Shown piece by piece: positions 1 to 9,160 of a stretch of 64,000 bases of DNA. The position numbers and the translations under genes are program-made. Each line of letters starts with the position of its first letter. Positions within the stretch are counted from its first letter, which is position 1. The DNA is taken from contig CP012809.1 in assembly GCA_001936135.1 (NCBI GenBank), positions 391,001-455,000 of the forward strand, read 5' to 3'. Below the pieces are notes generated by a model. That model saw only the letters and a program-made list of their open reading frames with translations. It was not told the origin of the DNA and did not search any database. The stretch is from Saccharomycopsis fibuligera x Saccharomycopsis cf. fibuligera (lineage: Eukaryota > Ascomycota > Saccharomycetes > Ascoideales > Saccharomycopsidaceae).

Positions 1-708
1 ATAGGCACCCGCTTGCCGGTTTTGCAGAGCTTTAGTCGAAGTAGGTGCTTCTAATGTGGGTCACACATTATGTGATCTTTCTTCGTTAAGTGATAATTTA
101 TCATGCATTATTACTAACATTCTCTCATAGGCTTTTCAACATCTCCAATAATACTAAACGAAGCAGCAGCAACTACAGGCGCTGCCACTTCCTCCTCCAC
201 TGCGACAGGTAGCGCTACCACGGCTCCAGCTGGACAAAAGAAAAGAAACAGAATCATCAAGAAGGAACAAACATTGAAAAACATCTTGTACTGCAACTTT
301 GGTAAAAACAATACACATTTGGCCTTAGTTTCAGTAGTGGAAGATCAAAATTTCTTAGTAAACAACCAAGATCTCACATATAACCAGAAAGTGCTTTACT
401 ACTTACGTTTACCACAGAAGTTGAGAATGCACTTGTCTGCAGGTAATGTTGGGTTTAGAAAGGCCGCTAGAGGCGAATACGAAGCAGCTTTCCAAACCAC
501 TGCTAAGATGTTCAAATTGATGGAGGAAAACAAATATTTTCAAGACTTGGAACTCAATTTCAGAAATTTTGGTAAAGGCAGAGAAGCATTTGTTGCTGCT
601 TTGCAAGGTAAAGAAGGTACCAAGATAAGAAGATTGGTGACTAAAGTGACTGATTCTACGAAATTGAAGTTTGGTGGTGTCAGATCCCCAGCTGAAAGAC
701 GTCTTTGA
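1..708 (+). CDS. MRPS18: Mitochondrial small-subunit ribosomal protein uS11m (Mrps18), 5'-truncated by the window, with one intron
   Basis: The body of the protein (about 131-708) is a uS11-family protein: NNTHLALV, LSAGNVGFRKAARGEYEAA, a central FGKGREAFVAAL and a basic C-terminus ending KLKFGGVRSPAERRL. It belongs to the mitochondrial 37S subunit platform, near the mRNA exit. The open frame begins upstream of any ATG. At 112-118 there is a perfect TACTAAC branch point and at 128-130 a TAG acceptor. A donor GTAGGT at 41-46 gives an intron of 41-130. Joining 1-40 to 131-708 keeps the frame and yields a Ser/Arg/Phe-rich presequence (SFSRSFSTSP), typical of matrix targeting. The start codon and true 5' end lie left of the window. 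The donor differs from the common GTATGT, so its exact position is inferred from frame and product. Identity of the family is secure; the intron call is strong. Confidence 0.9.
41..130 (+). other. MRPS18: Spliceosomal intron of MRPS18
   Basis: Donor GTAGGT at 41, branch point TACTAAC at 112-118, acceptor CATAG ending at 130; 90 nt long. In-frame stops inside it (for example near 73 and 91) show that it must be removed for the upstream presequence to join the body. Confidence 0.75.
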
Positions 709-1102
709 TCTTTGTTTAAATGCATGCTTTACTGTGCTTCTTCTTCTTTATTTTTTTTTTTGTCTTGAGCAAGCGTTTTAGATGAATTGCTGCTTGGACA
801 AATATAGTACTTGCTACTATTTCATAAATTCCTCATACTTCTTTTCATAGCTCTTGTATATTTATTAGTGTAATGAATTCCGCTCCTGTCACTTAGTTAG
901 CTTGGTTACTGTAGTTCTTGTTATCAGGTTGCTCGATTCCAAGACAATTTGGCAAGTAGTTGAGCTCTAAGGTTTGCAATCCAATAACGCTGGCTCCGAG
1001 GCGCCCCTCCCAATCGCACGCTAGTGCCTTAGATGTTGAAATGAATCTCTGAAGAATATACGCTGCTGTCTATACCACAGACACACACGGCATAACGTTA
1101 TT

Positions 1103-1162
1103 TAGCCCTCAATATGTCAGCCGACTATGGTATGACACCCATGTGATATAGTAGAGGGCTAG
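1103..1162. promoter_or_regulatory. Inverted pair of Tbf1-like sites with a Cbf1-like site between them
   Basis: TAGCCCTC at 1103-1110 and GAGGGCTAG at 1154-1162 are inverted copies of an AGGGCTA core, and CATGTGAT at 1140-1147 lies between them. In Candida albicans, ribosomal protein promoters are known to be bound by Tbf1 (TTAGGGCTA-like) and Cbf1 (E-box-like) instead of Rap1. The position about 350-410 bp before RPL25 fits such an arrangement. Factor assignment is inference. Confidence 0.5.
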
Positions 1163-1259
1163 AAACGTCAATCTCATCGAGCTTGCTGGTCACAAGATGC
1201 TGAATTAGGCGGTATCCCGTGACTTGAAAAGAAAATATTCCGGCGACAGTCCGCTATGG

Positions 1260-1269
1260 TCCGGGTAAA
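1260..1269 (+). promoter_or_regulatory. Reb1-like site before RPL25
   Basis: CCGGGTAAAA matches the Reb1 core CGGGTAA, about 250 bp upstream of the RPL25 start codon, where general regulatory factors usually keep promoters open. Confidence 0.4.
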
Positions 1270-1513
1270 ATTGTGTGGTTCTTCCTGTCTTCCGTCGTTT
1301 TCGCTCAAACTGCCGCACTGTCCGCAGTAGGGCACAGAGACCGCCGCTGGCTGGGGAGAATTCCGTAGGGCAGCTCGCTCTTACTCACTCACTGAGAGGC
1401 CGAGAGAAACAGGAAAAGAAAAAAAAAGTTGTGAAAAACTTTTGATATACTGAAGTTAGTTAGTTTCTGCTACAGCAAAAGACAATAATACAAGACAACA
1501 TCAATAGTTAAAA

Positions 1514-2698
1514 ATGGCTCCAGCTAGTAAGTTAAGATGTGAATCCAAAGAGACTTGTGTCGGGAATCAAATCAATCAAGAATAATCACATAAATCAGCA
1601 TGGGATTGTCCACAGTATTGTGGAATGAAATATCAATGATAAAAGTTAGAGATAAAGAGAAATATCCAAGTGAAATATTGAATCAGCAGTCTTGATGATA
1701 TGCGAAAGAAAACGAAAATATCGTAGTCTGACAAGAGTCATTATTTGATACGAGTTTGGCAAAATTTTTCAACATATAATTCACTGTACTACTAGAATAT
1801 CAACTATCACCAGCATCTTAAAATATGGTATTCTATGAAGCTTGACTAAAACGAACCACATCAACAAAGCAGCAAAGTACAAAAACAACATGACAAAAAC
1901 TTGAAACGTAAATTTGAATGAATAATAAATAACGATTGAAGGATGTTCAGAATCCAAGAACATTGAGTATATTTTGAACCACAACTTCCCTGCCGTGAAT
2001 TTCATCTATTGCAATATAGTACACCAAAGCACTATATAACATTGCGTTTAGTCAGTTTGTTTCCATAAAATTTACCAATGAACCAACTGCTAGGACCGAC
2101 TCTACTAATAATCACAAATTGAAATAAACACAATGAAAAAGTTGAATTGCACTAAGTTATCCTTTAAAAATAATATGTGAAAAAAAATTTTAATTTTAAT
2201 TTGACTTCCCACTTCATGTCTCTATCTCACAAAAATGTCACAAACCACAACACTTTTACTAACAAAAATATTATAGCTGTCTCTAAAGCTAAAAGCGCTC
2301 AAAAAACCGTCGTCAAGGGCGGTAACTCCAAGAAAGTCTTGAAGGTCAGAAGCAGCCCAAGCTTCAGATTGCCAAAGACCTTGAAGTTGTCTAGATCTCC
2401 AAAATACGCTTCCAAGTCTGTTCCACATTACAACAGATTGGACTCTTACAAAGTTATTGTTGCTCCAATTGCTTCTGAAACCGCTTTGAAGAAAGTTGAA
2501 GATGACAACACTTTGGTTTTCCAAGTCGACATTAAATCTAACAAGTACCAAATCAAGAAAGCCGTCAAGGACTTGTACGAAGTCGAAGCTCAATCCGTTA
2601 ACACTTTGGTTCGTCCAAACGGTACCAAGAAAGCTTACGTTAGATTGACCTCTGACTACGATGCTTTGGACATTGCTAACAAGATTGGTTACATTTAA
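1514..2698 (+). CDS. RPL25: 60S ribosomal protein uL23 (Rpl25), two exons
   Basis: Exon 1 is 1514-1526 (ATG GCT CCA GCT A) and exon 2 is 2277-2698, giving 144 residues (S. cerevisiae Rpl25 has 142). The product starts [20 protein letters not shown] and carries the uL23 core: [61 protein letters not shown] and [20 protein letters not shown]. uL23 sits at the polypeptide exit tunnel and is a docking site for SRP and nascent-chain factors. Splice signals are textbook: donor GTAAGT at 1527, branch point TACTAAC at 2257-2263, acceptor TTATAG ending at 2276. A very short first exon is usual for yeast ribosomal protein genes. The frame also reads upstream of 2277 into the intron, which must not be taken as coding. 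Confidence 0.97.
1527..2276 (+). other. RPL25: 750-nt intron of RPL25
   Basis: Bounded by GTAAGT and TTATAG with TACTAAC 14 nt before the acceptor. It is long for a yeast intron. It contains a perfect small hairpin (TCCACA-gtat-TGTGGA, near 1609-1624). I checked it for C/D or H/ACA snoRNA boxes and saw no arrangement with correct spacing and terminal stem. Confidence 0.9.
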
Positions 2699-2873
2699 AT
2701 AATACATTTCTTCTTTCTTTTGTTTGTTTTTAATATATTAAAAAAAAGAGAAATTCTTTGTTAATGTTTTATTATGTGACTGGTTTAATCAATTGATGCC
2801 ATTTATGTATTATAATTTGAGAAACCCGTTGTAGATTTTTAGTCATATATAAATTAAAGAATGTTATTATGGT

Positions 2874-4430
2874 CTATAATTTCACCCTACCACTAGAAAA
2901 CCCATCACTTAAATCGCTTTCACTTTCATTTGTTGATGTACTCGATCGATCAGTATTCATTCGTTGGAATGTTTGAATTCTCTGAAACTCATTATTGAAA
3001 AGTTGCTGTTGCTTGCAAGTGAATGAAAGTTGGTTGAACTGTAATTGTAAACTATTCATCGTCGCCATTAAATGGGTGACATCTTTATTTAGTTGAACAT
3101 TGTCGGCAATGAGCTGCTTGACATACATTGATTCATCATTACTTACTTTTTGGTTATTGTCATCTGCCTGCTGGCTATTTTTAATATTATTATTGCCATT
3201 CTGGGTTAAATTTTGCTCTGTATCACCAAAACTTTGCAACCCATCAAGATTATTCACATATTCAGAATTACCATTCAAAAAAGGAATAGATCCAACAAGC
3301 CAATTATATTTGTTCTGTAATTGGGAATTCTTTAATGCAAAATCTTGTAATTTTGCGTCCTGCATTGCTAATTTCTCACTTAGTTTCTGATATTGGCAAT
3401 ACTTCAAATGATTGGAAATAATCCGATTTCCTTTGTCAAATTTATGGAAATAGTCCTCTGAAATCTCGTATTTCCAATTGCATCCTATTTCAATATTTGG
3501 GCAATCAAGTATTTTTGTGGTGGTATCTAAAAGGATACTATTTGGACGATTTCCATTAACGTTACCTCGCGGTACTTCAACTCCTTTTTGGGATCCATTA
3601 TTTGACCCTGTAGCCATCATAGCTGCAGTAAAATCTCCTTCAACATCACCATCACCGTCATCATCATCAATAACCAGCTGCCTTTCATTTTCTTCATTTA
3701 TGTCCTCTTTTTCTTGTTGGATATGAGGACATATATCTGTCTGTAATTTTCTCCTTTCAATCAACTTATCACATAAGCAGGCCTCTTTAATAGTCTTTCC
3801 ATTACTTCCATTACTCCCACCACCACACCTTATCCTTGTATATCCACAGTTAGTCATCAAATGGAATTTAATATCAGTCCGCTGCCCGATCCATTGACAG
3901 CCGCGGTTATGATTCATACACTTTACGCTCAAATCATCAGAGAGTGCTTTAATAATCAATGGTGCAGGCGATATTGCAAGGCTAGCCTCATTACTTTGTG
4001 TGTTATCATTTTCTTGTTCTCCATTATCATTATGATCATTATGATCATTATGATCATCATCATCATCATTATCATTATCATCATCATTATCATTATTATT
4101 ATAATTTCGAGTTTCTCGCTTGATTTGTTTCCGCACAAGATCAGTCTTATCTAGAGGGCAAGTATTGTTGGTGATTTTCACTGCTTCTATTAGGCATTCA
4201 TAGCAGAAAGTATGGCCACATATTGTCACGTAGGGTTTAACAAACGGTGTCTTGCACACAGGGCATAGAAGGTAGTCCAAATTAATTGCGGGGTGCCGGT
4301 GGTAGTTGTGATTAGTGATGCTATTATTGTCGTTTTGATGTTGGTCATTTTCGGTGAAGGCAATATATTGAAGTGCCCGATAGTCAATGTCGCAATGCCG
4401 GACTAAATCAAAGCCATCAAAGTCTATCAT
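2874..4430 (-). CDS. RING finger protein with TRAF-type zinc fingers and C-terminal coiled coil (putative E3 ubiquitin ligase)
   Basis: The first ATG on the minus strand is at 4430, giving 518 residues; the open frame runs a few codons further but has no ATG there. Residues about 53-97 form a C3HC3D RING: Cys56, Cys59, Cys71, His73, Cys76, Cys79, Cys91 and Asp94 (LLCPVCKTPF, CGHTFCYECL, CPLD). A low-complexity Asn/Asp/His stretch (about 110-145) follows. Then come Cys/His clusters in TRAF-zinc-finger style (CMNHNRGCQW with downstream H and C; later CPNIEIGCNW with HLKYC), and a heptad-like Leu/Gln-rich C-terminal region. RING plus TRAF fingers predicts an E3 ligase or scaffold; substrate and pathway are unknown. 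It is divergent from the NT-C2 gene, 278 bp away. I do not recognise a named yeast orthologue. Confidence 0.85.
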   Translation of the reverse strand: MIDFDGFDLVRHCDIDYRALQYIAFTENDQHQNDNNSITNHNYHRHPAINLDYLLCPVCKTPFVKPYVTICGHTFCYECLIEAVKITNNTCPLDKTDLVRKQIKRETRNYNNNDNDDDNDNDDDDDHNDHNDHNDNGEQENDNTQSNEASLAISPAPLIIKALSDDLSVKCMNHNRGCQWIGQRTDIKFHLMTNCGYTRIRCGGGSNGSNGKTIKEACLCDKLIERRKLQTDICPHIQQEKEDINEENERQLVIDDDDGDGDVEGDFTAAMMATGSNNGSQKGVEVPRGNVNGNRPNSILLDTTTKILDCPNIEIGCNWKYEISEDYFHKFDKGNRIISNHLKYCQYQKLSEKLAMQDAKLQDFALKNSQLQNKYNWLVGSIPFLNGNSEYVNNLDGLQSFGDTEQNLTQNGNNNIKNSQQADDNNQKVSNDESMYVKQLIADNVQLNKDVTHLMATMNSLQLQFNQLSFTCKQQQLFNNEFQRIQTFQRMNTDRSSTSTNESESDLSDGFSSGRVKL

Positions 4431-4708
4431 TTTTTGAGTCAATGTCCCTCGATTTACTCACTTATCAACCCTTTGACGGGTTTCCATCATGAACATCATC
4501 ATCATTATCATCAACTCAAAAGCAGATCAAGGCTCGAGATGCACCAGCAATTCACGCACGTGACCCAACTATAGAGGCATTGCAGAAATCCATCTCATCG
4601 CCAGCCTCAGTTTAATTCATTGACACCTTTATAGACAACTGCTGAAGCCATTACATTATCGCAGACCTCATTGTTCCAGTTCTTATTGACACCAATTAGA
4701 CCATCACA

Positions 4709-7129
4709 ATGCTAAGCAATCTCTCACAAAAGAATAAGCGTCCGAGGTTTACCATTTCGTTCCACTTAATTGAGCTCACCAACCTTCCGCAATTAGCTGG
4801 TTCGTGCCACATTAAATGGCAGATTAAAGATAGCGCTTCTGCACCACTTAGCAAACCACTTTCGTCATCATCAGCGGTACCTTCATCGTCAGGAAGCGCA
4901 AATGGTGGTGCTGGTGGAAGGTTCTTTTCAGGAGGTTCAACGGTGACTTCTGCCTCTGCTTCTTCTATAGCAGTGAGCCCTACTTTTGCTTCACTGGTAG
5001 ATTCTAAAGTGGGAAGTAGTAGTAACGGCAACAGCAGCAACAATACCAACTACAATAGCTCAATGTTTGGTAACACTTTCAAGGGTTCTACTGCTAAAAA
5101 TCCAATTGAGAACCACAGGGTCAAATTTGATACCAGCCAAGATGTTTACAATGTTAAATTCGAAGTTAACAAAAAGTTGAAAGATCGATTTATTCAACTC
5201 GAAAACAAATACTTGATTCTTAACATCTATTCGGAAGTAAACCCTTCTGCCAGTACAAATAGTACACATCATCGTCATCATCATAGTTATTCAGGCAATA
5301 GTGCTGCTTCTGGGGTTGGTGATACTGGCGTTTCTATGAGTGACAACGATAGTTCCACTACTGCTTCGCAGAATAACAAAAATGGCCACAATACTAATAG
5401 CACCTTTGAAGCGGCAGCAAAGAAAACTGAAGAAATTGTTCACAATAATGAAAAGAAAACATATTTGGGTCAAGTAAAAATCAACTTGGTGGATTACGTC
5501 TTCAAGAATTTCGACACTAGAAACCTCAGGTTTTCAAACCGTATTCAAGAAAATAATTTTTCAGTGGACAAATTTCTTTTACAAGAATCGAAAATCAATT
5601 CTATATTGAGCATGTCCGTCAAGTTGGAATTAACCAAAGGCAATTATCATGATTTTGCTAACTTGAGATATATACATAATGGGGTTTATACTCCACCAGC
5701 ATCGTCGCAAGCCTCAGGAACGTTAGGGTCTTCTCGCAGTGGCAATGGTGGTAGTGCTACTAATAATGCAAATTCAGATAGATCCCGAAGTAGCCGAGCA
5801 TTGTTTGCTGCCAAAAGAGAACATTTAGAGAATGATTCAAATTATGATAACAAAAGTGCCGCTGGTAGTAACAAATCTCAAAGACACAAAAGCAGACAAA
5901 CTTCCAGGTTACAAGAAACTTATATAAGCAGTGAGCATAGCTCTGCTCGTAATAGTTTTGATAGTTCTATCAGTAATCGGATTGGCAATAATAATATTAA
6001 AGAAAACAAAAACAAAGACAAAAACAACAGACTAAGCTTAAATAATTTACGCGGTGCTACTAGCCAAAATAATCTTTGCATCAATAACAACAATAACAAC
6101 GAAATCAGCGATAGTGATGACACAAGCAGTACACAACGCAGTAGAAATTCGATAGCTTCACCAACTCAAGGTAGACCAGCATATCAGAATACCATAAATC
6201 TTGAAGAAAATAGCAATATTAACAATGTGGGCATTATAACTGATTTGTATTACAAGACTTTTAAAGTTCAATGGGATGAGCGACCAAATGAATTCAATCC
6301 AAAAGAATGTATTGATGATATATTTGATGGTGGTAATGGATGGAAACGAACCATTGATGGAGCCAATTTAATTGACTTGGATTACCCAGAGTCATCGGGA
6401 ACTCATAATATTTATAACAATAATTTTAATAATAATAATAATATTCAAAATGATCAGTTTGGCAGTCATAATGATAATTCGCAGCAGCAGCAGTATCATC
6501 ATAGTCCGCAGCGTAATGCTGGGAAAAATAATTATGATAGCAACAAAAATATTAATGGTGACAAACATCAGAGAGATTTTCATTCTTTGAGAGAACCGCA
6601 GACTGAAGAATTAAGAAGTGATAGCAGTGATCATGAATTAAGTAGCCCTAACCTTACTTTATCAATGCCTCAGCATTTCCTTTCCAATAATGGCCGTAAT
6701 AATGGAACTAGAAATGGAAATGGAAAGGGGAAAGACAGTAGTGATTACAATAGTCCTAAGAATGATAATTATGCTAACAGTGATTACAATAATGAATCTT
6801 CAATCAATTCACCAATAATGGAGAATTCAGACTTGGACGGTCAAGCGCAAACTCAAGAGCAATTGCAGCAGCAACGACTGCAACTGCAGCAAATGCCATT
6901 TAGAACAAGAAATCATCATCACAATACGGAACCCGATTTTGAGTCACATTACCGTCGTCAAAGTAATCACCCTGATACTTACCATGATGATAATTACAAT
7001 AATAATAGCAATGGTAGTACGAAAAGCAAAGATAATGATTATCAGAGGCTAAGACAGCGAACCTTAACTGGGGAATCTGGGCTCAGAGAAAGTAGAGATA
7101 ATATTCAGTCGTGGAAAGTTGCTAGTTAG
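4709..7129 (+). CDS. NT-C2 (N-terminal C2) domain protein, 806 residues
   Basis: The conserved part is an NT-type C2 domain split by two low-complexity insertions: RPRFTISFHLIELTNLPQ (about 11-29) with HIKWQIKDS, then NHRVKFDTSQDVYNVKFEVN (about 135-154) with LILNIYSEV, then YLGQVKINLVDYV (about 252-264) and LSMSVKLELTKG (about 300-311). This order matches the fungal NT-C2 family (S. cerevisiae YBL086C type), thought to mediate membrane association. From about residue 320 the protein is a long, probably disordered Asn/Ser/Gln-rich tail with CAG/AAT-type repeats; a short ordered island near residue 510 (LYYKTFKVQWDERPNEFNPK) interrupts it. The exact function is unknown. The ATG at 4709 is the first in frame and directly precedes the conserved strand. 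Confidence 0.85.
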   Translation: MLSNLSQKNKRPRFTISFHLIELTNLPQLAGSCHIKWQIKDSASAPLSKPLSSSSAVPSSSGSANGGAGGRFFSGGSTVTSASASSIAVSPTFASLVDSKVGSSSNGNSSNNTNYNSSMFGNTFKGSTAKNPIENHRVKFDTSQDVYNVKFEVNKKLKDRFIQLENKYLILNIYSEVNPSASTNSTHHRHHHSYSGNSAASGVGDTGVSMSDNDSSTTASQNNKNGHNTNSTFEAAAKKTEEIVHNNEKKTYLGQVKINLVDYVFKNFDTRNLRFSNRIQENNFSVDKFLLQESKINSILSMSVKLELTKGNYHDFANLRYIHNGVYTPPASSQASGTLGSSRSGNGGSATNNANSDRSRSSRALFAAKREHLENDSNYDNKSAAGSNKSQRHKSRQTSRLQETYISSEHSSARNSFDSSISNRIGNNNIKENKNKDKNNRLSLNNLRGATSQNNLCINNNNNNEISDSDDTSSTQRSRNSIASPTQGRPAYQNTINLEENSNINNVGIITDLYYKTFKVQWDERPNEFNPKECIDDIFDGGNGWKRTIDGANLIDLDYPESSGTHNIYNNNFNNNNNIQNDQFGSHNDNSQQQQYHHSPQRNAGKNNYDSNKNINGDKHQRDFHSLREPQTEELRSDSSDHELSSPNLTLSMPQHFLSNNGRNNGTRNGNGKGKDSSDYNSPKNDNYANSDYNNESSINSPIMENSDLDGQAQTQEQLQQQRLQLQQMPFRTRNHHHNTEPDFESHYRRQSNHPDTYHDDNYNNNSNGSTKSKDNDYQRLRQRTLTGESGLRESRDNIQSWKVAS

Positions 7130-9160
7130 TAGGGAGCATCTTACAAAAAGAAGTAAAATATGATAATTGTCAGAATAATATTGAAGCAACATGGCTGAGC
7201 AGGCCGCAATTTTCTTCTTATTGTGTGCTTCCGCTTGTTTCAAGTTGTATTATATAAATTTGACTTTTTTTAAAAAAAATTAGTGAGCAAATGTATCATA
7301 GCTTTTTGTAATTTCTATACTAGATTTACCTTATAATATACAGTTAACGAGAAAAAGAAATTGGTCTTTTCTTAACGAAGCTTTATAACATGACTTTACC
7401 GTAAGGAATATTACTGCTTTTCCGCCTTTACTGTCCATATAAAAAGAGATCTAAGTCCTAGTATGTATAGCTGTTGCTGTACTAGTGGGAAATTGCAAAG
7501 GACTGATAGTAAATAGCAAGTGGGAACTGGTTCGAGTAGTTTTGCCCAAGAGGCATTTCCTTTATTTACCATCTTGACTAAGTTACCCGTTAGTTGATAC
7601 ACCTGTTTGTATTTTATTTACTCTAGCTCGCTAGCAATTTTGAAAATCAAGGCAAGCTGTACCTTTTCAGATATCTAAACATGTTTATACTAACGTACAT
7701 GTCACCTTGTTTGCTTTATTAATGCGTCTACATTATTGATATAACCCTTTAAGTTCTGTATTCGGGCTAAGTAAGTGCTCGAGTACAAAGGTTCCAGGTA
7801 GCTTATAAGAAGGCTAATAACTTGTTCTACTTTGCAACCATATCTGTAGATATATATCTATGCAGCCATAGCTAAGTATATTTCTATACATGTACAAAGG
7901 GTATTATACCCCCTTTATATCACATGTCGCATACGGTCATATGACTAAAGGCCCGCTCATATGGTACAGAAAAATCAAAATCATCCTCACACCATCCTCA
8001 CTCCCTCCATACACCTTATATATATTATGATTATTACTATCTATACTGTTCGATCCCGCTTCAAATACTTACATAAGTCTTCAAATTACTATAGCATACG
8101 GAGAGTACCAGTTGTTTTCAATGTTATAGATTATAATTTCAGTAAATTTTTAAAAACAAATCTGAAAAAACCCATGAACTGCTACGTGTACAAAGTTGAG
8201 TTGAAGTTTTGTGTAACTTAAGCATATCAATAAGCAGAGGAACGGTGTAAGGGTTTAGCTCAATTCTGTGTTGGTACAGGTTACAGTAGTGTATTATGAA
8301 ACTTAACCAGCGTAAGTTAAGTTTGGCCTGAGAAAGCTTTTTTTTTTTTTTTTTTTTTTGCATACTTCAAGCTCTTTTATATAATTATGCTGGATGCTCT
8401 TTGCTCTTTTCTTTTGTAAACTGACCCCTGAATTTTTTTTTTTACAAGATGCGAGATGTCATATGCACGACCATAGTATAAAGATAGATTTTGAGGTTCC
8501 TTTGGTGTACGTATGTCTGATGCCGCTTTCAGAAATGGTTTCATGTGAACGTTATCACATTTAGAGGAATTCAAAAGTTATTTATGACAACTTTAGTTAA
8601 AAGAAAAAAAACTTTAACCAATAAGAGGAAAAAAAAAGAAATTCCAGAGACAATTAATATAGACGGCGGACAGTTATTTTTTCTTTACTCCTTTTTCCTT
8701 TTTTTTTTTTTTTTTAATTAGGATTGAATGACTATAATGACTTGTAAAAAAATGATACTCTCATTTATATAGAGGGGAGAATAAAAAAAAGATAGATAAT
8801 GACGAAGAGAAAATCAACAAAAATAAATAATAAAAAGAGACGAAATCAGAAAAAGTAAAGATAAATAAAAGCAAAAGAGTAGTAGTAGGAATAAAACAAT
8901 AATAACAATTAACAACGGAAAAAATTAGGTTGAGAACAGAATGGAAAAAAAAAAAGAAAAAAACAACTAACCACAATCAATGCTACCTCATACATATATG
9001 CCAACTATACGTATAAGCGTAGGCTAATTAATTTCTATATTTATAGTTCAATTGATAGCGATAATGTAGGCAATAAGGTGAAAAAACCGGTAGGTGCAAT
9101 CAAAAAGGAAGAGAGAAAGTGATTAATGAGGGAAAAGGGATAGTTAAAAACAAGATGCTA
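7130..9160. other. Long intergenic region between the NT-C2 gene and MCK1 (convergent)
   Basis: AT-rich, without a convincing gene. It contains a 22-nt T run (8338-8359), an inverted repeat AAACTTAAC-N8-GTTAAGTTT at 8299-8324, a near-palindrome AAAGGGTA-TTA-TACCCCCTTT near 7895-7916, and A/G-rich low complexity at 8760-8960 that makes spurious Phe-rich frames. Both neighbours end here, so it is mostly 3' sequence. Confidence 0.6.
8299..8324. repeat. Inverted repeat (9-bp arms, 8-nt spacer)
   Basis: AAACTTAAC at 8299-8307 and its exact reverse complement at 8316-8324, followed within 15 bp by a 22-nt T run. It could form a hairpin in 3' transcripts of the NT-C2 gene. Confidence 0.6.

Larger units (their letters stand above)
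709..1513. other. Intergenic region MRPS18-RPL25
   Basis: No gene is seen. The left part is T-rich 3' sequence of MRPS18; the right part is the RPL25 promoter, with an AGGGCTA-type pair, a CATGTGAT site and a CCGGGTAA site described separately, and an A/CA-rich leader just before the RPL25 ATG. Confidence 0.7.

Noticed and set aside
1690-1745. C/D snoRNA-like boxes (TTGATGA and CTGA) in the RPL25 intron
   Set aside because: The boxes are only about 40 nt apart and no terminal stem flanks them in the required position.
1781-2005. Hydrophobic 74-codon minus-strand frame inside the RPL25 intron
   Set aside because: Lies antisense within an intron, AT-driven hydrophobic composition, no family resemblance.
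2177-2276. In-frame upstream extension of RPL25 exon 2
   Set aside because: Contains the TACTAAC branch point and TAG acceptor; it is intron, and its apparent start is not an ATG.
7520-7545. GGTTCGAGTAG as a tRNA B box
   Set aside because: No matching A box, acceptor stem or cloverleaf around it. The same negative result held for other GGTTC words, such as those near 36475-36500 and 36585.
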